DNA of 53,852 nucleotides from Chara braunii (lineage: Eukaryota; Streptophyta; Charophyceae; Charales; Characeae). Below the pieces are notes generated by a model. The model was given only the letters and a program-made list of their open reading frames with translations. It was not told the origin of the DNA and searched no databases. Within the stretch, counting starts at the first letter, position 1. Each line of letters starts with the position of its first letter. Made by a program: the position numbers and the translations under genes. Where the stretch lies: positions 2,997,257 to 3,051,108 of the forward strand of contig BFEA01000038.1 of NCBI GenBank assembly GCA_003427395.1, written 5' to 3'. This document shows positions 43,022-53,792 of this stretch, piece after piece.

Positions 43022-43263
43022 GGTACCACCCCAGCACCCGAGGGCAGCATGGGGGGATACAGTCTGGGATCTACCGCCGGGAGAAGGGCAAATGACGACA
43101 ATGGAGAAACCGGAGGAACCGGAGTTGACAACGCAGGGACCATGGCAGCGGCTGATTAGAGACCCCAACGCCCCCCCCCCAATTGAACTCCGCACCACAA
43201 CCGCCACCCCAAAGAAAATAAAAGAAGAAAAATTGCACACAACAACCCGTCAGACGTAATCGA

Positions 43264-44799
43264 ATGGATGACAACAATAATCACTATGGGACAATGAGAA
43301 CGGACTGGCAAGCAAAAGGACTGACGATCTACATGTGGAACGTCAACGGCTTGGGCAACATTCTCACCGAAGATGACAAACTACGAGACATTAGACTCGG
43401 CCTCACACACAAAAGAAAGCCCAAACCCGACGTCATTCTCCTACAAGAGACCCACCTATCCAACCTCACTAACCACACAAGAATAAAGAGGACCGTGGAG
43501 AAAAGCCTAGTGGGATGCCCATTCACACTGTGGTCCAACAAAGCGGACCAAAGCAACCACGACACAACGATCCTTATACCAACTACCTCCAAAATCTGGT
43601 ATGAGGGTCTGGTAAGTAACAGCGAAGGAGACACAGCGAGAGGTAGATGGTCATGGATTCAAATAACATGGCAAGGGGAAGAGATCAGGATCCTAAACCT
43701 ATATGCCCCCAACACAGAAACCGAACGCCTAGCCTTTTTTGACCATGTCAAATCACTATTCCTGATCCCCCTACCGCTAATTATAGCAGGAGACTGGAAC
43801 ACCACGTTGGACCCTAGCCTGGATCGCATCTCCCGGGCAGCGCTGTTGGGGCCCACAAGACCGAGCACACACCTACGGAACATCATGACAGAGTTCGACC
43901 TGGTCGACCCATTCCGAATCCTCCACCCACGCAAGAAAGCCTTCTCCCTAGTCAAGAGGAACCGCTCTAACCACACATCACTATCACGAATCGATTTCTT
44001 CTTAATTTCCGACATGCTTCAGGGAGCAATCAAGGAAGTCGGTATCCTACCAGCAAAAGCATTTAAGGGGCTCGACCACAAACCAACCTACTTGCTCCTT
44101 AACATCAACTCTCTGATAGAAAGAGGTTAAGGCTTCTTCAGACTCAACAACTCACTCCTCTCCACAGAACGCATGACCGAGGCAGTCAGATGGAACTGGT
44201 GGTTCATACAGCAAGACAAGAAGAAACACCATGACATGCACAAATGGTTCATAGACAGCTATGCGGACCTGGCTCAGACGGTCTCAGCAGAGTCTAGAAG
44301 CATAGCAGCAGAACGCAAACATAGGAAGGAAGAACTACAAATCACACTCGACATCGCAGAAACCAACCTAACATCTGATCCCTCAAACTCCTACCACAAC
44401 CTACTCCAATCTACCAAGGACGAACTAAACGAATGGAGAAGATGGGAACTCAGAGGCCTACAGATACGCGCCCGAATGAATGACTACATCCTAAATGAAT
44501 CCATGTCCAAGTTTTGTTTCTCCAAGATCAAGGCGAACGCAAGGAACAACACAATCGAGGGGCTGAGGGACCCAACAGACCAGCGGACGACAAAGTCAGC
44601 CAGCGCAGACATGGTAAGAATAGCCAAAACCTTCTACATCGACCTCTACGAGTCCAAAACCCTGTCCCCCCTTCCAACAGCAAATATCAACGCCCGTCTG
44701 CACATGATGACCTACCTAGAGAGAACGATCACCCAAGAACAAATGGAGGACTTGGATAAACCAATCACCATAGGTGAACTTCACACAGCCTTGTCCTAG
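43264..44799 (+). pseudogene. LINE-2 ORF2 endonuclease and linker
   Basis: ATG at 43264 opens a frame of 511 codons to 44799 with one internal TAA (44128). AP-endonuclease-like motifs are complete in order: YMWNVNGLG, LLQETHLSN, LNLYAPN, AGDWNTTLDPSLDRIS, SRIDFFLIS and GLDHKP (catalytic His). The linker ends ELHTALS then TAG, after which the RT continues as [16 protein letters not shown]. Confidence 0.88.
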
Positions 44800-45692
44800 A
44801 GGGGAAACGACAAAGCACCCGGAATAGATGGTCTGTCCAAAGATTTCTTTATCCAGTTCTGGGCAAGGACCTCTTGAACTTTATCAATGACAGCAGAGAA
44901 AAAAGAGGCCTAGGTCAATTTCTAAGCACCAACATAGTGTCACTAATATACAAAAAGGGCGACAAGGAGGACCTCAAGAACTACAGACCAACCTCACTTC
45001 TCGCAACGCGGTACAAAATCCTAGCAAAGGCATTAGCCAACAGAATCATAAAACTAACAGACAACTGCTTTCACATCGGCCAAGCAGGATTCATCCCGGG
45101 TCGATACATCCTAGATAATGTGATGGCTCTAAACGAGGCTACAAAGAAGATCGCAGAAAAATGAATGCAAGCAGCGATCTAATTCTTCGACTTTGAAAAG
45201 GCATACGATCAAGTCAATTGGGACTTCCTCCACAGCTCCATGGAGAAGATGGGAGTCGCCCCGAATTTCAGAGACTGGGTTAAAGTACTCTACGGGGATG
45301 CCATAGGCAGGGTGCAGATAAACAGAGTACTGTCAGATACCTACCCGATACCGAGATCGGTCCGGCAAGGCGACCCCCTTGCACCCCCAATATTCTTGTC
45401 CATAATGGAAGCCATAGCATCGTTCCTGTGCAAGGACCCATCCATAGACCGCCTGACCGATCAAAACCATAACCCCCTCCACGACTTTGCTCTCCCCACA
45501 GCACAGATGTTCGTAGACGATCTCACGGTCCTCATCCGCGCTAACAACTCCTCCTTCCAAGCCCTAGCGTGCGTCATGGAAGCCTTCAGACTCGCCTTAA
45601 AAATGAAGGTTAACGGGTTGAAAACGGAAGGGTGGTGGCTTGCAGAAGGCATCCCCCCCCAATCCCCAGACCCATCCACCCCAATGTCTTGA
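44800..45692 (+). pseudogene. LINE-2 ORF2 reverse transcriptase with intact FVDD box
   Basis: [53 protein letters not shown] and SVRQGDPLAPP lead to MFVDDLTVL (45507-45533) with both metal-binding Asp present. A frameshift near 44860, a TGA at about 45162 and a TAA at about 45180 break it. It differs from LINE-1 in sequence but is the same clade. Confidence 0.88.
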
Positions 45693-45871
45693 ACTACGGG
45701 CGATCAAGCACTCCGATATCTAGGCATTATGGTAAACAGGGATGGTATTTGGCAAGGGATGGGGGAGAGACTCTATTCGCTAGAGCAATAACCGGGCTAG
45801 CCACTTGCAACAAAGCCTAGGCCTCCCTTCTAGGGAGAGCCCTGATCATCAACACAACAGTATTCTCCAGT

Positions 45872-47491
45872 TTGTGGTACATGGCCTCTATATGGTGCCC
45901 CCCCGACGACGATCTGAAGAAGTTGAAGGCTAGAGGCAGACTCTATCTGTGGACTGGCGACCCCAGCAGAACCTCCTGCATAAACAAGGTGGTCTGGCAA
46001 ACTGTCATCAGGAAACCACAAGGAGGGCTAGGTATAATCGACCCTAAACAGGACGTGATTGCCCTCCAAATGAAATGGATAATCAAAACCCTAACCAAAC
46101 AAGCCCTCCCGTGGACCAAGATGGCAGTAGACAGCATAAGGAATTTGGCACCAGTAGCGACCCCACCGAACATGAGTGGCCTGTTCTGGATCATGGCAAA
46201 GGAATGGACAATCAAATACGGGAAACCATCAAGGAAAACTAACCCAACGACCCCCATTCAGCCCCGCGCTTCACCCACCCCCTACTGGTCACCAATCCTG
46301 AAGGCCTGGCGTCGTCTGATACCAGAAAAGAAAGAACCCCCGAGCAGCAAAGTGGAAGTCCTACGACAGCCCCTGTTCTGCAACCCTTGGATCAAAGACA
46401 CAGAGGGCAGACCGTGGACTCTCCGGGCCAAAGACCAGAGATGGTTGTCTTGGGTGGAGAGAGGAGTATGGCAGGTCAAACATCTGTGGTCCGAGGATCG
46501 ACAAGAATGGCTCACCGCACAAGACCTTCGCACTTCTTTAAAAGGTTGCCACCTACTAACCACCAACCTGTCAAAAATCCTCCAAAGCATCCCCCCCCAT
46601 GGACGACCCTCCTAAAAGAGACACATACATGGAAACCAGGAGACTAGGGACACCTCACTACACAGATCCCACCAACAAGAGCCTACCGATTCGTGTCAAA
46701 ACCGAACTCAACTACCAAGCCAAGTTCGTATCCCACCCCATCAGCAAACACAACATATATGAACTAGAGGTCCCAAACAAAACACCCAGAACGAACAAAT
46801 AGAAACCTACCTTCTCAGGAAGGTTAGAGTCTCTCACAAGAAACCCTGGCTTATATTCCAGCCGGAACTCAGCATCAAGGAGCTGGAATTCGACCCAAAG
46901 GAATGGATATGGGATCAGGGCGCGGCCGGTAAATCGAGGACGATAACAGAATACGGCGTTAAGTTCGGATATAACCTCAGGCTATAAACCAGGGACCCGA
47001 ATCCAAGGCTGGTAGAGAAATGGAGAACCATATTGAACCTAGATACCACGATCCCCATCTCCATCACATGGACCAAATACCTTCTCATCAGCCCGATCAG
47101 AATCCGAAGTATGCAATGGCTAATAGCACATGCAGCCCTCCCAGTCAACCAATGGCTACACGTGAGAAGGAAACATTCCGATCCTGATAGCTCGGAATGC
47201 TGCTCAATGTGTAACAACGACTCACCCGAAGACATCCCCCATTGCCTCCTCTTCTGCCCAGAAGCAACTTGGACATGGAAGAAGGTTCGTGAGCTATGGT
47301 CGATCCTGTTCACTTCGCCCCCCCCTAACATCCCCCCTATCTCTATCCTACTCCTAATTAACATCGCCAGCAACATCACAGGCAGCAGGGAAGTATGGTT
47401 CACCCTGCTCAGGAAGCTGGCTTTGTGGGTGATATGGAAACGCAGGTACACTCAGACAATCAAGGGAATAGAGGTGGCAAGGGAAGAAATG
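45872..47491 (+). pseudogene. LINE-2 ORF2 C-terminal region with zf-RVT-like motif
   Basis: After a frameshift the region reads ARGRLYLWTGDPSRTS, KPQGGLGIIDP, SIRNLAP, and after another break IRIRSMQWLIAHAALPVNQW, CSMCNNDSPEDIPHCLLFCP (Cys/His cluster) and LRKLALWVIWKRR. The tail from 47495 to about 47890 is still protein-like, then the 3' tail begins. Confidence 0.82.
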
Positions 47492-48202
47492 TAGTCACTA
47501 CTGCTGAGCATGGCAGAGACGGAAATCAGGAGCAGATGGCGGAGAATCGTGAACCCTACGAGACACAGACCAGAAGGACAAGCAACCAAGAAACGTACAT
47601 TCATAAGGAACTGGTTGCTAAAGGGCGAGGTGGCAACGATAGTTGACAACAGACTGAGGTGGAAGAAATGGCACCAAGCACAATCATGAAGACTACGAGG
47701 GTACCTGCCGGGCGACTTGGTAGAAGGTTTTGTATGATGATCAACAACAGGAGGAATGGACAAACAACGGAACATAGAGCGGACCCCCCCACTGTTCTCG
47801 TAATACAGGGACTTATTCGACAGGCCCCAAGTAGATGCCTGAGAGGAACAGATGGTCAGGGCAAGTTGACAGTAAATCCTCCTTCGAAGGAGTAATCAAT
47901 GCTGGTCAGGGGTCCTTCGGCCAGACGGAAGGAAGCGTTGAGTGAGTAATATGATGTAACCCGTCTTGACTTGCCGGGGAATAGGAACCGGACTGATGCT
48001 CCCCAGAATGGATATGGAGCCAGGACCATAAGGACCTTTTGAAAAAAAATAAAATAAAATAAAAATTGAATTTATTGAAATTAATTCTATATTCTTTAAT
48101 TATTTTCTATACTATACGAATCTTTATTATATAAATATGCCTATTGGCCCTCAAGTTCAGCTCACAGCAGGCATTTCTTTACAAGTCGAAGCCCCAGTGG
48201 CT

Positions 48203-48286
<84 letters not shown>
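48203..48286. repeat. (CT)42 microsatellite
   Basis: Perfect run, then (CG)n and further CT-rich sequence to about 48350. Confidence 0.97.
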
Positions 48287-48295
<9 letters not shown>

Positions 48296-48358
48296 TGCTC
48301 TCTGCCGCTCTCTCTATCACTCTCTCTCTGTCTGTATCAGTCTGTCTATCTGTCTCCT

Positions 48359-48570
48359 CACCTTACCTTACCTTTACCTTTACCTTTACCTTTTATGGTT
48401 TTACCTCACCTTTTACCTTACCTAACCGTTTACCTTACCTTACCCTACCCTACCTTGCCTTTCACCTTACCTTACCTCTCACCTCACCTTACCTCTTACC
48501 TTACCTTACCTCTTACCGTACCTTACCTTACCTTACCTTTGACCTTACCTTACCTTACCTTATTGGACCT
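48359..48570. repeat. (CCTTA)n-type pentanucleotide array
   Basis: Units CCTTA, CCTTTA and CTCA repeat with drift over about 210 bp. Open frames of Leu/Thr/Tyr/Pro across it are artefacts. Confidence 0.9.
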
Positions 48571-48659
48571 TCCTACCTATCTATCTGTCTATCTATGTGT
48601 GTGTGTGTGTGTTTTGTCATATTCGCTGTCCAAAAATCCACACACAAAAAAAAACATGA

Positions 48660-49200
48660 CTGTGCCAGACTGTTTCATTGGACTTTTACCAACTCCTCAG
48701 GAGGTTGCATCTGTCTTGCACATGTGCCGGATGACGCTCTTTCATCACACTGTACCACACGAGCTAAATTTTGTTAGAGTCGCATGACCGACCTACATTC
48801 CCCTGTATCACTTGGGCCTGACGGGCCTCATTAGATACAGCCCTCTTCCTTTCATTGGGTTGTAGTGGAAGTAGATAGGTACATACAACTAGAAAGGACC
48901 TTATATTATACGGCTGCGCCTTCCGTAGGGGCATGTGGCAGTGGTGGTTAAGAAAGACCTGGTCCTGGCCTAGGCAGGCATGAATGGTCATCAGAGATAC
49001 CAGGTTCTAGCCTGTACCCAGGACCCCAAGTATGAATCAGGCCTGACAAGAGACCAGATTAATGCTGGCTTTGCACAAGCATAGCACCACGCACAGTAAA
49101 AGGGCCCTTGTCAATACTGCACAGATGGTGTAGCATGCCTAGAGCGTCCTACATGGGCCCTTGGGCCCAACATTGTATCTAGGGGGGCTTATCTCGATTT
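48660..49200. other. stretch without recognised genes
   Basis: Nothing recognisable apart from general similarity in word use to the LTR-B-like segment that follows. Confidence 0.4.
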
Positions 49201-50381
49201 GAGGCAGGCAGGCAAGTCTTTGGTACGCACGGAGTCCAGGTAGGTATGTCCGCCCCTAGCCCCAGCACGTTTGCTTTTGATCCAGCTGGGTTTGCGGGCT
49301 ATTTCGTCAGTTCTGACACCAGCATGTATCTCCCTTGCCTACCCTCAGACCAGTTTGCTTCACTTTGTTTTCAGGCACGCATGCGTTTTGTCGGATCCGA
49401 GCCAAAACATGCGTTGTTGTCTGTTCTCGGCTCAGTTTGCTTTCCTTTCGGCCAGGCGTGTGTGCATTTTGTCTGTCTGAGTCCATGCGTTGGGCATGTT
49501 GTCTGTTTTCAGCCCAGTCACACGTTCCTGGCGCAGCTTGTTTTTGAGGCTGGGCCTGGAGTCGGGCCGTTTCTTTCTTCCAGGCCTTGGTGCTTATGCA
49601 GCATGGTAGGGCGCGGACCAGCGTGGAGTCCCAGGCCACACGTTTTGGGCCTCAGGCCTGAGTTCTTTTGACTGCTCGGCCTCCCATCGGGACCACCGAT
49701 TCACTTTCAGATCATACGGCCCAGATGGAGGCTGACTTGAGTGTGAGGCCGCCCCAGCACTATTTAGGAGAGGCTGGCCCAGTAGTTGGGGAGAGGTTCT
49801 CACTTCATTCGTGTGCCACCATTCTGCCCGCTGGAGCAGTCCAGCGCTGGTGGAGGTAGAGGAGCAGCGTTAGAGGAGCCAGAGGAGTTTGGTAGGAGGT
49901 AGAGAGGTCGGGCGGAGGAGTTCACTCACCTGGCACCATATCCAGGGAGGTTCGCCACCAGCCATAGCTGGTCTTCTTCTTCTTCTACTTCTTCTTCTTC
50001 TTCGGGATTCCTGCAGTGCACCAGCCATAGCTGGTTGTCATCTTCTTCGAGGTAACTGTGGTGCTTCGGCGGCTCAAGGCTCTGCCTTTCACCGGTCCGT
50101 ATTATCATCATCATCATCATCAGAGACAGTGACAGATACACAGAGAGAGAGAGAGAGAGAGAGAGGTTTCCACATTCTTCTTTGTATCCTCCGTCTCTTC
50201 TTCTTCCTCCTCTTGAGAAAGAGATGAGAGAGAGAGCCCAGCAACTTGACAATGACATCACTGGAGCTCAGCTCCCAGAGTCGAGATCTGACGTTCATTA
50301 TTGGAGTTTGTTGGAGGTTGAGCTGGAGTGAGAGGTGGAGGAGAGACTATTATTACTTGGCACTGCCATTCGTTGGGTCAT

Positions 50382-50397
50382 CTTCTTCTTCTTCTTC

Positions 50398-50429
<32 letters not shown>

Positions 50430-50432
50430 CTT

Positions 50433-50482
<50 letters not shown>
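50382..50482. repeat. (CTT)n-(CTA)n microsatellite
   Basis: A CTT run switches abruptly to a CTA run; a shorter CTT run is at 49974-50001 and an ATC run at 50103-50121. Confidence 0.95.
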
Positions 50483-50484
<2 letters not shown>

Positions 50485-50558
50485 GAATTCTAATTATTTA
50501 TTCTTCTTTCCATTGTCCTCCACCTTTGTCCATGTATGATTTCAGCGGGGGGTTTCTT

Positions 50559-50699
50559 CGCTAGATGTTTGACCCCTCCCCGCTAGATGTTTGACCCCTC
50601 CCGCTAGATGTTTGACCCCTCCCCACTAGATGTTTGACCCCTCCCTGCTAGATGTTTGACCCCTCCCCACTAGATGTTTGACCCCTCCCCGCTAGATGT
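50559..50699. repeat. minisatellite, 21-23-bp unit, about 6.5 copies
   Basis: Unit gctagatgtttgacccctcc with C or A variation at the junction (cc.c/ac). Confidence 0.95.
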
Positions 50700-51169
50700 G
50701 AGATCCGATCTGAGCCACATTGTCATTTGCTGCATTGTTTGTTAGACATATCTGATTTGATTCTTCTGCTGCGTCACATTAGATCTCTTCCTCAGGTTGG
50801 TGATCCTTTGGACTTGCATTGCACATGGTTCACTCCGGGCATGCAACCAGATGGACATCATGCACGAAAAGAGAGTGACCCATAATAGTGCGTGCAAAGT
50901 CTGAGAACATACACTAGGACTTTTTCTACTAAGTTCTGGACGTGATTGCAGTCGCATTCATCCAGATTTGGCCACAATTGCAGTCAGATACATTTAGGAA
51001 AGTGCTAGGGTGAGTATGCCCTGATAGACTGTGAAGAGTCTGAAGTGAACACCTGCAAAAAAGTATTATTCTTTGTCTGTTGCCTTTTGTGCAGTGGTTT
51101 GTACATTTCTCGTCTTTTTCTTTTCTTTTTCTTCTTTTTACGGTGGCTCTCAAACAATTATGGACGATC

Positions 51170-52899
51170 AGTCACATCTGGGATGAGGACAGAAAGGACT
51201 CGATTGACGAGGAAGAAGAGAAACCTGCAATATAGTATCCCGGATGGATGGAAAGACTTGCTCAAAGCGAGCTTCTTTTGGAAGCCAGGCGAGTGCAGAT
51301 TACTGACACAGGAGACGGTGCCTGCAAGGGCATATCAATTCTCCCACCGACCTCCCGGATCAGACCCGTTTCGGGGGTCTTCACCTCATTCCCGATAGAC
51401 CTGACAAAGCCCAAATCTCTCTCCATCTACAACACAAACCCACAACAGTCAGTCCTGAACTCGTTCGCGCTTCGAAAAAATAATAGTACGCAGTTGGGCA
51501 GAAACAATCTTCCAAATTGAATCAGCAATCCAGGAAGTAGAGTTTGATCCAGACGAGACGAGTTGGCATGGTCCTCCAGTAACAACAGATTTTGCAAAAC
51601 TCCAATTCACATCACACAATACACAGTCAAAATGGGCTACAGAATGCAAAGCTAGGTGGAACAAAATACCGGGCCATGAAGGAGAACAAATATTTAAAAA
51701 ATGGGCGTGGTCCTCCGGTACAAGGCGAAGGATCCAGATCCGGTGATCAAAGTTAGGTGGAACAAAATACTGTGCCCGGAAGCAGAACAAATATAAAAAA
51801 TTCCTTGGCAGAAATATAAATCAATACGCCCGGTCAAAATATGAAGCCTGCAGTGGCTCATTGCCTGCAATGCGCTACCCGCGAACAGTTGGCTACATAT
51901 CAGAAGGAGAAGAAAAAGAAAAAAACACGACGCTAACAGCTCAGATCTCTGTGTAGTGTGCTCAGACAATGAACAGGAAAAAGAACATCAGACACTGCCT
52001 GATCACATGCAAGGTCGCTGCTGACTACCGGGCAAGAGCATCTGCGCTCTGGAACCACCTGTTTTTTCCCCTCTTCCTTTCCCGAACGGCGAACACCCAA
52101 TCCAATCCAACTGCTCCTCTGGACCATCGTTTTTACTAACTGTAACAAGTCAGAGCGCATCTGGCTTGGCGTGATTTGAAAGGTAACACGCTGGGTCGTA
52201 TGGAAGGAACGGTGCAGCAGAACATTCGACAACTCCAGCAGTTTGTTTTAAAAGGTGTGGCAGCAGTTCGCGTGAAAAGGTGTGGGCAACGACCAAATCC
52301 GTAATGGAGACTGAAGTCTTCTCCCAATGGAAGAAAGCCAGGATTCAATTGCAGGGGGAATCGGGAGAAGCAGCAAGAGATTCTGGCAAAGTTCACGAAA
52401 GTATGGCTGGTCAACGGAAAGGTTGCGAGCATTCATGGACTTCATCCCAGATGGAAAGACCGGCACAACTCCTGCCCGCTGCAGAGAGTACAGGGCAATC
52501 ACCTCCCATCACCTCCCACAGCCTCAAGACTTTGGAGCCACATAGTTCGGACATATGACCATGGGCACACTTACAAACAAGCTGGTCATGACACTTGAGA
52601 CGTACCGCAGTTCTTCTATTGGTGCTTCTTGCGTTTAAGTCTATCTGACAGGGTTCCTGATGAAGACTCTGAGAGGAATCACAGGGAAAGGCAAGCTGAC
52701 AGTCAATCCTCCACCAAGTGGAGTAATCAATGGTGAGAAGGGATCCATCGGCCAGACGGAAGGATGCATGAGTGGGTACATGATGTAATACTGCTACTTT
52801 GACTTGCCGGGGGAATAGGACCGGACCGATGCTCCCCAGAATGGATATGGACTATTATGTAGCCAGGAACATAAGGACCTGTTTTATTAAAAAAAAAAC
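51170..52899 (+). mobile_element. LINE-4: heavily decayed L1 3' fragment
   Basis: The reading SLQWLIACNALPANSWLHIRRRR (about 51845-51915) followed by CVVCSDNEQEKEH matches the LINE-2 MQWLIAHAALPVNQWLHVRRK...CSMCNND region. WVVWKERCSRT-like sequence lies near 52197. The shared 3' tail (52725-52889) and an A-run end it. A duplication of about 100 bp (caaagYtaggtggaacaaaatac at 51648 and 51749) is visible. Many frameshifts; no RT or endonuclease. Confidence 0.75.
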
Positions 52900-53088
52900 A
52901 GTGCTGCACCCGCCGACCGTCGGCGCCCCTGTTTTTTGTTGGTCCAGAACTTGCGCCTTTTTTCTAGCCTTATTTTTTTTTACTTGTACCTTTTTTCCTT
53001 TTAGTAAACAAGGGCAACAGGCTTGAGATATCGTTGGGAAACGGGGCGGGCCCAAGTGATTCAGAACTACATTTCATTCATCTAGTTC

Positions 53089-53154
53089 CATCTGGATTCG
53101 AACTCTCGAGTTTATATTTCAACAGGTCATGGGTGTATGAGCTGAGCTAGGCCC
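53089..53154 (-). repeat. tRNA-derived SINE head
   Basis: The minus strand shows an A-box-like TAGCTCAGCTC and an almost perfect B-box AGTTCGAATCC. The intervening cctgttgaaatataa resembles the copy at 35065-35136, so both belong to one family. It lies about 20 bp downstream (gene sense) of exon A. Confidence 0.7.
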
Positions 53155-53174
53155 ATTGGTTAGACTACTTGTAC

Positions 53175-53261
53175 CTTTTCACTATACACAACAAGCCTTC
53201 TCTTTTCGTGAATAGCAAAGGTGCCAATGCCATAGCCTTCTCCCCAGAGAAACCACCGATC
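53175..53261 (-). CDS. WD40 (CFAP44-like) gene, exon A (most 5' exon found)
   Basis: This 87-nt exon (29 codons, phase 0 at both ends) has the acceptor tatgttttgcag and the donor AAG|gtacaa. It reads DRWFLWGEGYGIGTFAIHEK then RRLVVYSEK. The G-x-G-I-G-x-x-x-I-H...EK pattern matches the start of the WD domain in CFAP44 (FAP44/WDR52), an axonemal tether protein that works with CFAP43 to anchor inner-arm dynein I1/f; this identity is from memory. The plus frame over the same bases is a shadow. Exons upstream probably lie beyond the window's right edge. Confidence 0.8.
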
Positions 53262-53556
53262 CTGCAAAACATAGTGCATGGAAGAGAAGCTAAGATCAGT
53301 GGATTTAAAAAGAACAAGTCGAACGGCCACAGCTACGCTTGCAGTGCATGGCACAGGTGGGAGCCACGAGTGAGAGAGGTTCTGTTGGAATGGTCACACA
53401 GATTCATGTGTTTTGAGTCATCACGAGTGTGTCTGTTGCATGCCAATATCAAGCAGACGAGAACCAAGAACCGACCTCTCACAGATATAGTAAGGATAGC
53501 ACAGCGGAAGACTGAAATACCAATAATCAGACCTAATCAATGTCGTGACACAGACT

Positions 53557-53589
53557 GAACATCATCATCATCATCATCATCATCATCAT
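53557..53589. repeat. (ATC)n microsatellite
   Basis: Eleven ATC units. Confidence 0.95.
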
Positions 53590-53788
53590 ACGGTCTGAGG
53601 GTGACCTGGCGCTATAGCACACAGACGAAGCGCCAGGCACCAACATACATGGATGAAGAGGAGGGAGGAGAGACGAAGGGGGGGGAGAAAAGGAGAGATG
53701 TCGCCAACCCAAAATGTCGTCGATACCGATCCCAAAATAATCCCCCACAATGTCGCTGCTCAGATGTCGAGTCTGAATCTCAATGTCG

Positions 53789-53792
<4 letters not shown>

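Larger units (their letters stand above)
38440..48066 (+). mobile_element. LINE-2: long L1-type element with ORF1, ORF2, 3' tail and poly-A
   Basis: It begins with a 5' repeat block, carries ORF1 with a zinc knuckle, ORF2 with endonuclease, RT and a C-terminal Cys/His domain, and ends in the 3' tail shared with 12955-13129 and 52725-52899 plus an A-rich run. An 840-N gap removes the start of ORF1. Stops and frameshifts show it is inactive, but its catalytic motifs are better kept than in LINE-1. It fills most of the 18-kb intron of the WD40 gene, in opposite orientation. Confidence 0.85.
49200..50860 (+). mobile_element. LTR-B-like repeat, copy with microsatellite-rich middle
   Basis: Blocks match the reverse complement of 28860-29510 at both ends. 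The middle (about 49.96-50.70 kb) has CTT, ATC, GA and CTA microsatellites and a 21-bp minisatellite not present in the 29-kb copy. The gccatagctgg motif occurs at 49963 and 50020, and actcacctg at 49924-49932. Ends are not defined. Confidence 0.55.

Noticed and set aside
48137-48787. 216-codon Leu/Ser/Thr-rich frame
   Set aside because: Reading of (CT)n and (CCTTA)n repeats.
53169-53558. 129-codon plus-strand frame with AIAFSPEKP
   Set aside because: It is the complement of exon A, which has proper splice sites and an in-frame continuation, so the plus frame is a shadow.
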